This document shows positions 1-11,935 of a DNA stretch of 64,000 bases, one piece after another. The notes beneath the pieces are model-generated. The model saw only the letters and a program-made list of their open reading frames with translations. It made no database searches and had not been told where the DNA came from. Location of the stretch: positions 62,001 through 126,000 of the forward strand of contig JABCPU010000052.1 of the NCBI GenBank assembly GCA_016800925.1. The letters are read 5' to 3'. The translations under genes were made by a program, and so were the position numbers. The DNA comes from Suillus spraguei. Its lineage: Eukaryota > Basidiomycota > Agaricomycetes > Boletales > Suillaceae. Within the stretch, counting starts at the first letter, position 1. Every line of letters starts with the position of its first letter.

Positions 1-1736
1 CTTCCAATGTGCCAAACCCCAACGCTCCCCCTATGCAGTTCCCTCCTAACATCAGCATGGTAGTCGAGCGTGGAAAAGCTCTCGAAGTCGAGATTAAAGC
101 CCTCGACGCCAAAATACAGGAAGCACAGTCTGCTGGGAACGCAGCAGATGTCGAGCCGCTTAAGATGGAGCGCGCCACGAAATTTCAGCAGGTGATAAAG
201 ATCAAGAATTTTTTGAGCCAAATGGTGAACAGGCCTGCGATGGGCGGTTCAAATTCGGGTGCAGGAGGGTCGGGAGAAATGCCTCAGTCTCAGTCTCAGC
301 CTCAATTAGTGGCGAGCAACATGAAGTTGGAAGATGCAGCACCACCAACAGTGTCTGCACCCGTATCTGTGCCTATAGAGGATCAGAAGCCACCAGTTAC
401 AGATCAGAAGCCGCCGCTGACAGATCAGCAGGCACTACTGCACTTCATGCAGACGCGTGCAGGATTCTCGAGTCCAGAAGTCGCCGCGCAAATGCACAAG
501 TTGCTCAACAAGACTGGTCTCCAGGGATCAACCTTGTCCGATTCACCCAAGCTCCGACCAGCCCATCCGTCTGCCTCCGGATCTACCTCTCAGCATCAGT
601 CTCAGCCCCATCACCAGTCTCAGCACCAGTCTCAGCCCCAGGCATCGACCTCGGCGATATCAGGGGGGCAAAAGCAATGGGAAGGCTCTTTCGCCTTCAC
701 TGTACAGCATGCTGGGCAATCAAAGGGGTTCGAAGTGCAGGTAGTGGCTGTTGGTTCTAAGGGTCAACTGTACGTCATCAAACAGTTTCTATGGTCTAAT
801 ACTAATTCCTTGTGTAGCCACACGGAAAAATGGCCGGAGAGAATGTTCATCAATATATCACAAACAGGAATGAAGGATCCCGTGGAATTAAAGCTGTGGC
901 TCCAGAAACACCGCCAATCTGTTGTGATGGTCCAGTTCAAGCCCCAAGCGCGGACCTTTGAACAGAAAATGAATGACATGATTCATCATGTATTGATGAA
1001 GACCATGGTGGACGCACGAACAGCTAGTGTTCCGTTTATTTCACTTCTCGTTTTTTCACTGATGTTTTTTGATATTTAGTTTGGCGTAGTGGCGTGGCAA
1101 CTTCCTTCTGGGTCTATGTCACACAACATGATTGTGTTCCCGATGAATAATGTGCTAGTGGGGGCAGTGTTCCCCCTTACCGGACTTCCAGATCTGCCAG
1201 GCTCTAGCAAAGTCGACGCCTCAAATCCGCAACCGCAAATGCAACCCCAACAACAATCACAACTGCAACTGCAGCCGCAACCACAACTACAACACCCAGG
1301 CGTGTTAGCTCCTGAGATGCTGACGCAACTTCAGGGCCTTAACCCGCAGCAGCAAAGGAGCTTCATGCAACAACTCACACTGCAGCAGCAGATACGGCTG
1401 CGGCAACGACATCAACTACAGCAGCACCAGCAACAACAACTACAGACGGGGGCAATGCAGCAAGAGGTACCAGCACCAGCACCTGGCGTGGGAATGCAGA
1501 ATATGAGTCCGTTTTCGAATGGAGCGAATCTGCCAATGAACATGTTTGTGAGTTGTTTTACGGCATGCGTACGTGGGGATATGTTAATAATTCGATATGA
1601 ACAGGGCGGTGGCGGGGTATCGCAGAGGCAAATCAATGGGGGTATGCATCTTGGCGGTGTGGGGACGGTGAATAGTGAGATGATGCAGTCGTTTATGCAA
1701 CGGAGTGCGAACGGTCAAGGGATGAACCCTTCATGA
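1..1736 (+). CDS. Gln-rich nuclear protein, possible Med25-like C-terminal domain (5' end outside window)
   Basis: The reading frame is already open at base 1 with no convincing ATG, so the N-terminus lies outside the window. The visible part starts with Pro-rich sequence and a short predicted helix (VERGKALEVEIKALDAKIQ). A low-complexity Gln/Ser/His stretch follows, then a folded segment beginning WEGSFAFTVQHAG and running through KWPERMFINISQTG, KLWLQKHRQSVVMVQFKPQ and SHNMIVFPMNNVLVGAVFPL. A long Gln-rich tail (about 1220-1480) closes the protein. I read introns at about 770-817, 1029-1079 and 1548-1604. The folded block, with a W-rich start and a late 'hydrophobic-P..LVGAVFPL' strand, is faintly reminiscent of the Med25 activator-interacting (ACID/PTOV) domain, which together with the Q-rich context suggests a transcription cofactor. 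This family link is an inference. The stop is TGA at 1734-1736. Confidence 0.6.
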
Positions 1737-1950
1737 TTGATCAAGAGCGTCCCACTTTCTTTGGAGCCTGGTTCCTTGAGGTTGAGAACAATATGGATTG
1801 ATATGCAACGGCAAGCATAGCTTCGGAATTTTACATTGATTGTTATGCTCTACTAACCATACATCATACACACATGCATGTTATCTTGTACACACTCCAA
1901 GAACTTTGTTGTTTTATCGTATTGCAATTATGGTATAGGAATTCTGCATT

Positions 1951-2878
1951 TTATTGGGATGGCGTTGTACTGAAGTTGCCGTCTGTTCCCTGAATCTTTT
2001 CGTGGTCAGCAAGATTAGCCTGGGTTTCATAGACAGTGATGACTGGATCGTTCTTGCGCTGAGGGGACAAACGAGTCTTGAGAATCAAAAGCGGTAATTC
2101 AAGAACCAGCGTACCTCAGTCCAATGACCAAGTAGACCGACATAATAGATCTTTGTCGTGTCCGCACCCTGCGAGGCGGGGAAGAATAACGTCAGGGAGG
2201 AAACTTTGTTGAATTTTGCCGTCCTGGAGGGTTGCCAATGTCAATACGACTTCCGCGGAGAAACAGAATAAACGTACTTCACAGCGTACTCCGCGACATT
2301 CCTGTTCTGAGGGATATCGAATTCTTGAACAGGTGCCTTATCAGAAACATCGTTGAAATCCATGCTAGGCTGATTGGAAAACTACGCATAGACCGTGAAC
2401 AACATGTCAATAAATGAGGATTTCTACCAACTAGTGCGACTTTCGTTGGGGTCTGGTCACCCGGGCCCGTCTTCAATAGTAAAGAGCGCAGCCTAACGGA
2501 TCCGGTGAAAGGGATACGTATAATTCTCAATAGAATGTCATTTGAGCTGCATAATGTCGAGATCTCGATTCAGCGAGACCTTACAGCTGATCGTCGGCAT
2601 CCGACTCCAAGAACTAGGAATAATTTCAAGGTGATTAATTCCTGAGAATAAGCACATGTATAGAAGACGTTGCATACAACTTCCTCGTTGTTCCTCTGAT
2701 CCCAGGGTTTAACGACGACTGAGCCTTCTCTTGTGGCGTTGAGTGCGACGACGTTGGCGCGGTCGATGTGCGCAAACAGATTGTCATTTGGGCCGAGGTC
2801 GCTGGTGCCATGATCATGATCGTGGTCGTGGTCGTTGCTCTCGTTGCTGCAGTGCCCATCGTGATGATTGTGTGGCAT
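1951..2878 (-). CDS. PITH domain protein (PITHD1-like)
   Basis: The protein starts MPHNHHDGHC with a His/Asp-rich leader. It continues into the PITH core: LFAHIDRANVVALNATREG, then VVVKPWDQRNNEE, then IRIPFTGSVRLRSLLLK after an intron, and ends DPVITVYETQANLADHEKI. The leader, the 'LN.(T/S)REG' and 'KPW..R' signatures and the YETQANLADH end match human PITHD1 and the C-terminal domain of TXNL1. Fungal orthologues are small soluble proteins thought to associate with the proteasome, which is family knowledge. The frame extends upstream to an ATG at 2962, but family members begin at the MPH methionine, so I chose 2878. It is transcribed divergently from the UBX gene, with about 170 bp between the two start codons. 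The stop is TAA at 1951-1953. Confidence 0.85.
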
Positions 2879-3048
2879 GAGGTTGAACTTGTGGATAGAT
2901 AATGTATTAGAACAAGCGATATCCGAATCGATCTTTACGGTAATATATCGGAAGCCAATCAAATAAATACAAACAATGCTGCCAGACTTTTTGAGTCAGC
3001 TTCGCTTTCCTTTTCACATATTTTCTTTCTTCTCCTCCACTGACGTGG
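2879..3048. promoter_or_regulatory. Shared intergenic region between divergent PITH and UBX genes
   Basis: About 170 bp separate the proposed start codons of two head-to-head genes, so this must hold both 5' UTRs and probably a bidirectional promoter. It contains a pyrimidine-rich run at about 2999-3039 just before the + strand ATG. I see no clear TATA box. This is inference from gene layout. Confidence 0.4.
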
Positions 3049-4395
3049 ATGCCCACCAGTGGTAAGTTTTTAGTCCATCACTTTTTTTTCATGATGTTAC
3101 TAGTAATTTGCGTTCGATTCACTCGTCTTGTCCCAAAAGGTTAGCTCGCCCGCCAGCCCTGAGGCGAGTGAGCTGAGACAACTTCTGCAGCCTCTGATGT
3201 TTTATTCTCTTTCATTGAAAAATCTATGGATACTGACCTTCCTTCCATCCACAGGTCCTTTGTAAAATTTTATTGGGTATTTGTAGATTGTAAGACTGCG
3301 AAACGTTTATTTGTTGTTGACTTGTTGTACAATGTACGAATACAAATCTGCCTTTGATCAGTCATCTGCTATTTTAAACCCAACGTACAAGAAGCCATGA
3401 CTGAGAATTCACAAACATCTACACGTCCGCAGGATATGGGGCATCCACACCAGGCTCCAGTAGTACGGGTGACGCTCCTGCGACCGAGTTTAAAGTGTAT
3501 AAGCCTCCAACTACATCCACGACCAGCACTCCTCGTGGGTTACCATACTTCGGAAGTATGGCACTGCCTCGTAACTAATCACAAAGTTCTACAGTAGAAG
3601 AATTGCCAGACTCCTACTTCACCCTATCTCCTGCTGACCTGAAGGCTGCTCAAGCAACATTAACCGCCCGGACACGATCATTAGTCGATGCCCCACTACG
3701 AGTACGAGCTCAGCGAGAGGCAGCAGAGAAGGCAAAGAGAGATCGATGGCCGAATGTGCGTTTCTTAAGTCCGAGTCAGTCAAGCCTAGGCTGAATACAC
3801 GTAGACAACGATTCGTGTCAGATTCTCTGATCGAACACAGCTGGAGAAGATGTTCCCCTCTACGGACAAAATTCGCTCTGTGTATGCATTTGTGCGGTCG
3901 TCCCTCCGAGATGATGTCAAGTCCATCAAGTTCATCTTATGTTTGTGTGTTGGCCGCTTTCGATGGGTCGGGCTTTGACATCATTCGTAGATCAATCTCC
4001 TCCCAAGCGCGACCTGAAGGTATCAGACCCAGATGTTCGTGATTTAAGCTTGGCACAACTGCAGCTTGCCCCATCATCAGTACTCCTTCTGCGTTTTGAA
4101 GATGAATCTTTGAATGGTAGGTCCATTCGTGAAGCCATGCGCTGCTCATCACAAGCCTCGCAGGCACAAATGTTCCCGCACCCCTGTTGCCATCCATTGC
4201 AGCAAGCGCGATCGAGCTTCCCAAACCCCCCAGTGCTGACGCCGAACCTCCCAAAGTGGAAAAGCCTACTACACCTCCCACAACAACGTCAAGCACAAGT
4301 ACCGGGAAGAAGATACCAAAGTGGCTGAAGGCTGGTCTAAGTACGTGGATTACCTTGTGGCTTGCCCTTTCTCATATTCATTCCCAGGAAAGTGA
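3049..4395 (+). CDS. UBX-domain protein, TUG/ASPSCR1 (Ubx4) type
   Basis: The central exons read LEELPDSYFTLSPADLKAAQ and then a long charged helix (LRVRAQREAAEKAKRDRWPN). A UBX fold follows (TIRVRFSDRTQLEKMFPSTD, then IRSVYAFVRSSLRDDVKSIK, then PSSVLLLRFEDESLNG). The C-terminus is Pro/Thr-rich and ends GKKIPKWLKAGLRK. The helix before the UBX domain and the basic 'PKWLK' end match TUG/ASPL/Ubx4-type Cdc48 (p97) cofactors. Introns are visible at 3535-3594 and about 3752-3801, then between the UBX strands, and at about 4340-4387. The 5' end is uncertain. A 13-nt first coding exon (ATG at 3049) joined across a roughly 340-nt intron to position 3406 keeps the frame, but another upstream exon, perhaps the N-terminal ubiquitin-like domain, could be missed. 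The stop at 4393-4395 follows the last intron. Confidence 0.75.
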
Positions 4396-4509
4396 CGAGG
4401 AAATCAACACGTGTATTATCTTGGATCTTAATTCAAGCTCCACCTGTATAGTTACTAGTTTACCATAGATCATTGCATGAAAGAGTAACAGGTGTAATGT
4501 ACTTTTACT

Positions 4510-5935
4510 TCAATACACAGGAAATGTTGGATCTATCTCATTTGACCACGCACGTAAGCCTCCAACAACATCTCTTACAATCAGATTGGAATCGACTGCC
4601 CTGATTGCGTCCGCAGCGATTTGAGAGTCATTGCCTAATCTGCACAGAACAAACACCTGACAGGACTTGTCTGAGGGAAGATGAGGCGCTGGGTTAGCCA
4701 GTAGGATATTGAGCGGGACACCTATATACGCTGGTGAGACGACTGCGCTTCTAGCTGTAAATCACTTACTCGTAGACCTCGGAAGACGACATATACCAAA
4801 CTCAGTTCTCGGCCGCACGTCGATGATGGTATGATTTATGTTTGATTCAAATACAGATTTTAGCTCTTTGGCGCATATCCGGGATTCAGGCCTGCCAGCT
4901 TCGAGACCACGTTCTAACCAATTCGGCCGTGCACCACCACAAAATGCTACATAATCTGTTTCTTCGATGGTGCCAAATTTCTGGCCCTCGATCCCGCACG
5001 CAGCGCAGGTGGGCTTCCTTGATCTCAGCTTCACCGTACGAAATGGAGGGACAGATAGAGCGTTAAAAAGCAGTAGAGAAGCTTTGCCATCTTGCTGATC
5101 TTTCAGAAGCTATAACCCCTGCAACAGCGAGAACAACTCACCGTGCAGACCAGTGATGAGCTTTATTGTTTCAAGCGCCTGTAGATTTCCAATGATCCCA
5201 GTCACAGCGCCTAGTATACCTGTCTCTTCGCACGACCCTGCCATTTCTGGCGCAGGTGGCTTCGGAAATATGCAGCGATAGCAGGGGCCATCATCGCCTA
5301 GATTATATATGCAAAGCTGGCCATCGAATTTCTGGGCGGCACCGCTGACGAGAGGCTTTTTGAGCCTGACAGCACTGTCGGAAAGGAGGTAACGTGTGGG
5401 AGCATTGTCTGTGCAGTCGAGGATCACATCATACGGGGCGAGAATGGAAAGCGCGTTGGATGAATCGAGAGCAGTATGACATACGTCAATATTGACGCGT
5501 GGGTTCAGGGCAGCGATGGCTCGGGCTGCAGATACGGCTTTCGGGCTGCCGATTGTTTTATCCGTATGAAGGATCTGGCGTTGGAGATTGGACAGTTCGA
5601 CCGTGTCATGGTCGATTATGCCCAGGCGGCCTAACTAACAAACGTGAATTCCTCCGGGGTTGCATGGTTGTTTGAAAAACGGGCCTACGTACCTACGCCG
5701 GCCGCAGCAAGATATTGTAATGCGGGACAACCAAGTCCCCCTGCTCCGATGACTACGACAGATGAATTCTGTAGTTTTAGCTGAGCTGTTGGTTGCGCAT
5801 TATGGAGTGGTTACGGATGGATCCAAAATTTGGCCTACCTTCCAAACCAAAGCCATCAAGTATCATCTGTCTGCCATACCTTTGGTAGTCGCCTGAATGC
5901 GACAGTCGTGGAAGATCATTGTCGACCATTGACAT
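4510..5935 (-). CDS. UBA4: UBA4/MOCS3: URM1-activating adenylyltransferase and sulfurtransferase
   Basis: An N-terminal E1-like domain begins [20 protein letters not shown] and continues [13 protein letters not shown]. It has the nucleotide loop [20 protein letters not shown] and the substrate region [16 protein letters not shown]. The zinc-binding cysteines lie in CYRCIFP and CAACG, and the [12 protein letters not shown] segment is present. The C-terminal rhodanese domain carries the persulfide loop CRLGNDS and ends [17 protein letters not shown]. This is the full architecture of the enzyme that adenylates and thiocarboxylates URM1 for tRNA wobble-uridine thiolation; in animals and some fungi it also serves the molybdopterin synthase small subunit. 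Two in-frame ATGs (5935 and 5929) are equally plausible. An in-frame stop lies just upstream, so no longer N-terminus is possible without another exon. Confidence 0.93.
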
Positions 5936-6527
5936 ATGATGGTGCTTTTAGAGACTCAGAGAATAATCGACAGTGAAAGACGGTGATAAGTTGCACTGAT
6001 ACTGTGATCTGAAAGTTGATAGTATCATAGGGTCATGGAAGTAAGGTAGGTTAATTAACAGGATTGAACCGAGCTTCGCGTTACGTAAGAACTTTTCCCT
6101 CGACGAGAATCGTGGTTACTTTGATTACGCATGACAGTACTAGTGACTGTCTCGGCTTCTGCGGAAGTCACATGAGACCTCTCATATACAGCCTCTGCTC
6201 CCCCCTGAGCTTTCATATAGCTTTGTTTCTGGACAGGCTGCTGGTGGGGAAATTCTTTCAGTCGGTTTTCCTCCACGCCGATGGCATGATGCAGTCGAAA
6301 CTGGAAGCAAAATTCACTCTCTGAAAAAGACCTTACAGCTGGAGTTGTCAGTTGTTTTATTCGAGAGAGCAGCTGAGCTGCTTTTCTAACGGCGGGCTCC
6401 TCAAGGCTGGAATGTTTGTGCCATTTTTTGGTGTCAACGCAGAAGACCATGAAATGAGAGTCGACGACGATCGATCGATAAAGATTTATAAACAAGACTA
6501 GCAAAGATACAGGAGGAGGTGCGTCGC
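5936..6527. other. Intergenic region between UBA4 and the zinc-finger gene, with one unassigned minus ORF
   Basis: An open frame on the minus strand runs from about 6504 to 6055 (about 149 codons, basic, Ser-rich C-terminal half). I recognise no domain in it. It lies directly downstream of the zinc-finger stop codon and could be 3' UTR, an alternative 3' exon or chance. I do not call it a gene. Confidence 0.4.
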
Positions 6528-7270
6528 CTAGACCCTCTTCATCCCCAGGTGGACTTCACACATGTGACGCCACATACAGTCACGCCGCATAGAACGTACG
6601 TTAGAGTTGGAACGCTTTTTATAATCACAACGGTCCCAGCGGCATTCTATCTGCGCGCGTGGGGGACCGACACTGAAGTGGGTTTTACAGTGCGCTTTTA
6701 GCGCTTCCAGTGTTCCTTGAAATCCGCATATTTGGAGTGTGTCGTCATGTAGCCATTTGCAGGGTAGGAGGGGAGACGAGGGATGACTATGAGGCGGGGG
6801 GGAATATGGGTGGTGGGTGGGTGGATATTCTGAAAGGTGTTGTGTATTTCCACCGCGGAGCTGCGATGGAAAACGATATTCCGCAGTCAAATCCGGAGGT
6901 ATAGTAGGTGGGAGCGGCCCACTCGAAGGAGAGATAGAAAAAATCTGCCACTGATACAACGGCTCGTTATCCGCTGTGGAAACGGTGGGATTTAAATGGT
7001 GAACATCTGGCCACCTGCGTATAAGACTAAATACGAGAAAAATCACAAGGCGTGAAGGACATACATCGGTGATGTGCCCCATGACACAAGATCGTGGTGC
7101 TGGGTACTGCGATCGGTCACTTGGTTACTATGCCAGGAGCTATAATTCGAAGCATATGTAGGCATATTGGCGGTGGTAGGGGAAAGGTCAGTGGATGGGC
7201 TGGGAGAGGCGTAACAAACATTAGCATTGAGGACTTCTCGGTTAACTGACGCAAGGGGTCGGTCTATCAT
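6528..7270 (-). CDS. Small C2H2-type zinc-finger protein
   Basis: Exon 1 starts MIDRPLASVNREVLNANVCY and ends at SWGTSPM. An intron of about 50 nt (GTATGT...CGCAG) joins in frame to WPDVHHLNPTVSTADNEPLY. A Pro/Ser/His-rich linker follows, then two zinc-binding units at the C-terminus. The first has CKWLHDD...C followed by ALKAHCKTHF. The second has ECRWDRCDYK followed by WRHMCEVHLG, a C-x4-C...H-x4-H pattern. Small proteins with this layout are common in mushroom genomes and are presumed DNA-binding, but no target is known. Only the C-terminal fingers look conserved. The stop is TAG at 6528-6530. Confidence 0.65.
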
Positions 7271-9073
7271 GGTTTCACGAAAAGTAAACGCGAGAGCGGA
7301 GTATACAGTAAGGTCTAAAACCTGCGTCGCTAGCTATTGGGGAAATGCATTTTGATAGGTCCATGGTTTATATGCTTATCTGGACAGCAGCGGCAGGCAG
7401 TGTAGACATTCGGAAGCTTGGCAAGTATTCGAACGAATGATGGCAAACCAAGGGGCAGCGCTTATGGTTTGACCAAATAAATTCGGTGACCCATCCCAAA
7501 CAGTAGATGAGCAGCATGATCAAGGACATGCAATTTATGTAATGGCTGGAAGGCGAACACAGTTTTGTATGTAAGTGCCAGTGATTTTGTGGGCCACTAT
7601 CACGTTTAACAAGTACCGACGGCAAATCCCGGGGGAAACAAATATTTTGATATTTCAATTGAATGCACACCAGTTGATAGGCGAGTGGTAACAAGACAAG
7701 AACTTCTCTAGTTATTAATACTAGTAAGCTAAGCATTAGTATTGTGATGTAGAGCCTCACGAACAATCAGACTCTGCGATGACTAGCGGAGTACTACATA
7801 GTACAAACTGAATATAATCTTGCGCTCCTTTTGTCACATAACATCTTTATGCCTCAGAACCTTAAATTTAATTCCAAGAACTAATTAGGAGTTAGATTGT
7901 GATGGTGAAGCAAAATACAAGGACCCCGTTGGAGGTCATGCATCATGCATCATGCTTGAACATGTAAATATTACATATTACATTGTAGAAATGCAACTGA
8001 GATTCTACTTTGAGTTACCTCATGTCCCTGCTTGCATGTAATTGACAAATACAAATATGAAAAACTATAATTGGTATCTCTATCAAGGGCTGGCATCATT
8101 GCATGTAATAAGAACACGCAGAATTTAATTCTGTTATCAGCTTCCCACCATGCTCCCTCCGCTGTCTTATGTGTATCTGACACCAACACCCAAAATGTCC
8201 TTCCTTGTACATAAATGACATGAAGAACATCTAAAACATCAATGGTTTTGGGGTATTCTTCATGTCAATTACATGTAAGGAAGGGCACTCATTTGACACT
8301 TATAATTTCACATAGGGTGACATGAGTTTGATGTATGGTACTGCTTTACCACAGCTATCAACTGGGGTTAGGCAACTGTATGGGCAAACCCACAGGTGTC
8401 AGCACTACTACCTCCACCCACACCCAGAGGAATACCCATACTCTCAAGCTGGGTCCAGGTTTTGGTATGGTGATGATGTCAACATGTTTTGGAGCTTCTG
8501 TGTTCAAATGGCAGTCAGTAAGGAATCAATAGTTTACACAACAACACATGAAGTAATGCGAAGTTGCATTTTATGAGGGTGGGACTTAGTCATGGAGTGA
8601 AGCTAATGATGCGAGCAGGGTCATGTTATGCAATTACGTAACCAATCACGTGATTACAATTGCTATGCACACCTTGCTCGCACTTAACGCGACTGCTAGT
8701 TCCAAGGGATGAAAAAGAATATCGTGCATAACTTTGGTACAGACAGATTGGGTTTCATCAGCCTAAATAGCTAGATCTTTGTGCTGCGCAGTCCTGCAGG
8801 TCATGTAGAACTGTGAGCAACTGGATACTTTGTAGTCGCGAGTCAGACCTTGGAGCTGGCGGAACTGCGGAGTCATAAGAACATGAATTCTGTGCTTCCT
8901 GTGGGAAAGTTGTAGTAGGTGATCATGATGGTTCTGACCATGCCTAGCTTGAATGTGACCTGTGCCAGCACCAACTTGGCGCGACGCTTTGTAACTTTTG
9001 TGAACTATTGTAAGCTCATCAAATCATCTGCTGTGCAATTGGTTCCAACTGTGAACCGCATCCATTGCCTCAG
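7271..9073. other. AT-rich intergenic region without a convincing gene
   Basis: About 1.8 kb of mostly AT-rich sequence. It contains an imperfect inverted repeat (listed separately) and partial echoes of the same repeat near 8024-8046. Two overlapping plus-strand ORFs at about 8322-8576 have no recognisable domain. The composition and repeats suggest old transposon debris. The last part (about 8760-9073) is the promoter and 5' UTR region of ARP5. Confidence 0.4.
8196..8287. repeat. Imperfect inverted repeat (possible MITE remnant or hairpin)
   Basis: The arm at 8196-8227 and the reverse complement of 8256-8287 match at 26 of 32 positions by hand alignment, with a 28-nt loop. The innermost 12 bases of each arm (ATGACATGAAGAA type) are perfect. 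Part of the arm (CATGTAATTGACA) appears again near 8033-8046. No transposase is seen nearby. Confidence 0.55.
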
Positions 9074-11935
9074 ATGGATGAAGCTGAAACGAGTAACATA
9101 TTCCATGTCCCGACACTTAGTCTCCCGAGCATTAGACCTCCCGACTCGTATGATCCGTTTCGGTCACAGCCCGTCCCTCTCATCATAGACAACGGTTCCT
9201 CAAACCTACGTTTTGGCTTCAGCACGTCCGCCTCTCCCCATTCTTCTCCTAATGTCATCGCCAAGTACAAGGAGCGCAAGTTCAACCAGTCGCTGTTACT
9301 TTTTGGTGACGCAATTGACGCGGAAAGTGGTGCGAAGAGCCAGGGTAAGACACCTTGGGAAGGTGATGTGCTGTTGAATTTCGATGCAATGGTGAGTTTC
9401 CTACATTGATGATCTGTGTGGGTGGCGCTGAGGATGGGTGAGGTAGGAAAACGCGTTAGATTACGCGTTCGTGAGGCTGGGAATCGACGCAGAGAGCATC
9501 GAGCACCCAGTGCTCATGACAGAAAGACTCTGCTCGCCATTGCACTCAAGAGCATGTACGTACTTGAGCTTTGCATGTTGTTTGCTGCTCTAAACTAAAT
9601 GTAGTGACCTCTGAGCTCATGTTTGAGCAGTATTCGGTCCCTTCACTTACCTACTGCGTCGATTCTGTGATGTCGTTTTATTGTAATAACAAGCCTACGT
9701 CCGGCAGCACATTCGGTGCTGACGGCCTTGTCATTTCATTCAACACGGCATCCACATCTGTTATCCCCATTCTCAACGGGAAAGGCGTGCTCAGTCATGC
9801 AAAACGGTCCGTATTTCTTGAGTTGAGGGAATAGTATATTGATGGTACTTGGCAGAATACCATGGGGTACACAGCAATCAACGGAGTATCTCCTCAAGCT
9901 CATCCAGCTTAAGTACTCTAGTTTTCCGACGCGTGTGACGTCTACACAAGCAAGCGTACGTCCATACGCTGACCTGAATAGCTCCTTGATTGTTAACCTC
10001 CCGCAGTGGATGCTGCACAATTTCTGCTCCTTCGCTACTGACTACCCTGCTGTCCTCCGTTCCCTTAAAATCCCCGCAAACATGCGTGCCGCAGAGCGCA
10101 TCATCCAGTTTCCATTTGCAATCCCTGTCATCGAAGAAAAGACTGAAGAGGAGCTCACGAGGATAGCAGAAAAACGAAAAGAACAAGGAAAGAAGCTTCA
10201 GGAGTTGGCTGCGAAGAGCCGTATGGAGAAGGTACGTCTGTTCTCGTAAAGAAAAATAAGGGTTCGATTAAGCTGATGAATTTTTAGTTGGCGAAGAAGG
10301 AGAACGATCTACAGTACCTTACGAGTTTGAAGGAAGGTAAAAGCGAAAACAAGCGCGAGTGGACGGTACGATGAACATAGCATCTCACTGGGCACGCTGC
10401 TTAATTTCCCCATAGAACACTCTTCAAGTCGAGGGCTTTGATGATGATGCTGCCCTCGATGAAACCATCAAGAAACTCGAGGCCGACGTTAAACGCGCAC
10501 GCAAGAAGGACCCTGATGGGCAAGACGATATCATTGTAAGCGTCATGCATCATCGTTGATTACTCCCTTTTGACTCGTGACTATAGGAGGAACCTTCGTT
10601 CCCTCTTATCGATGTCCCGGATGCGGACGTGAGTTTCACGTTGATTCAAAGTGATTCGAAGTTGAGTTTTCTGTCCCACAGCTTGACGAAGAAGGGATAA
10701 AAGAGAAGAAGAAGCAGAAACTTATGAAAGCTGGTTTTGACGCAAGAGCACGTGCGAGACGAGAGAAGGAGAAAGAACGAGAGGAGAAGGAAGCCGAGGG
10801 GAGACGAGAGGAAGAAGAACGGGAGAATAACTTTGATGATTGGGCAGCGAGACTACGCCGTGAGCAAGAGGTGTGGTACTTGCAGTCTGCCTGCTTAGAT
10901 CATCTTGCTTACCTTTCGAAACAATAGGCTATCATGAGCAAGATTAAGGAGCGGGGGCGTCGGAAGGCTGCGTTGTCTGATCGGAAAAGTGCAGCCGCAC
11001 AAGCTAGGATGAAGAACATTGCTTCTTTGGCAGCTGATGAACGCGTTTCGAAGAAGAAAAGGAAAGCGGGTGCAGGCAAGTTTCACAATTCTAATCATTT
11101 TTATTCTCAACATATGCAATTCAGAGGACATGTTCGGAGCGGATGACGAGGATTGGCAGATTTATCGCAAACTTGCACGTTGTACTTGCTTCCTATGCGG
11201 GTCATTCAATCTGATGTCATACAACAGAATACTGCGGCTGTATCTTCGGATGAGGAGGAGGAATTCAACCAACTTCGGATCATCGAAAGCAAGCTCCTCA
11301 TGCATGACCCGACATTCACAGCCCAGCACACACATGCTTCCATAACATCTCAGCGGTCTGCACTTATTTCTGCATTCAGACCACAGTATGAAGAGGGGAA
11401 TATCGAAGGTTATATTGACTCTATCTCTTCAATGAATGAATTCTTATAGGAACCATCGACAGGAAGTGCGCGGATACATCTGAATACGGAACGATGGCGC
11501 GTGTGCGAAACATTCTTTTCACCGGGAATGGCTGGCGTTGACTGCGCTGGCCTCGGTGAGGTTCTTCAAAACATCCTGGCAAGGTTCTCAGAAACCGAAA
11601 AGGCCAGGCTTGTAAAGGTCTATTTTGTGTTTCCCAGGCCTTTCAGCTCCAACTCATGCAAAACACAGAACGTATTCATTACCGGCGGTCCATCGCAGTT
11701 TCCTGGTCTTCAAGAAAGGCTTCACGGGACGCTTCGTCCGATTTTGCCGCCTGAGATGCACTTGGGTAATATCGTGCGTGCAGCAGACCCATCGTTTGAT
11801 GCTTGGAAGGGCATGGCATCTTTTGCCAATACAGATGAGTTCGATCAAGTTGGTGTGACAGCAGAAGAGTACCAGGAGTGGGGAGGGGAGAGGATTAAGA
11901 GATGGTGGGGAGGGAACTGTAATTCAGCGGTTTGA
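9074..11935 (+). CDS. ARP5: Actin-related protein 5 (INO80 complex subunit)
   Basis: The protein begins MDEAETSNIFHVPTLSLPSI and enters an actin fold at VPLIIDNGSSNLRFGFSTS. Further actin-family blocks are EHPVLMTERLCSP, SELMFEQYSVPSLTYCVDS and GLVISFNTASTSVIPILNGK, and near the C-terminus NVFITGGPSQFPGLQERLHG and DAWKGMASFA. Between the actin halves is a long charged insertion (about 10130-11060) rich in Lys/Glu/Arg. It is the Arp5-specific insertion known to bind Ies6 and the INO80 ATPase region. There are many short introns. The end (EEYQEWGGERIKRWWGGNC) is typical of Arp5. The start is the ATG at 9074, immediately before the conserved N-terminus. The product acts in nucleosome sliding by INO80 in the nucleus. 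Confidence 0.93.

Noticed and set aside
6055..6504. Minus-strand ORF of about 149 codons downstream of the zinc-finger stop
   Set aside because: No recognisable domain, no clear splice link to the zinc-finger gene, and basic low-information sequence. It is more likely 3' UTR or chance.
8322..8576. Two overlapping plus-strand ORFs in the AT-rich region
   Set aside because: They overlap in different frames, match no family I know and lie beside the inverted repeat. I see no transposase motif.
9878..10186. Minus-strand ORF of 102 codons
   Set aside because: Shadow of ARP5 exons on the opposite strand.
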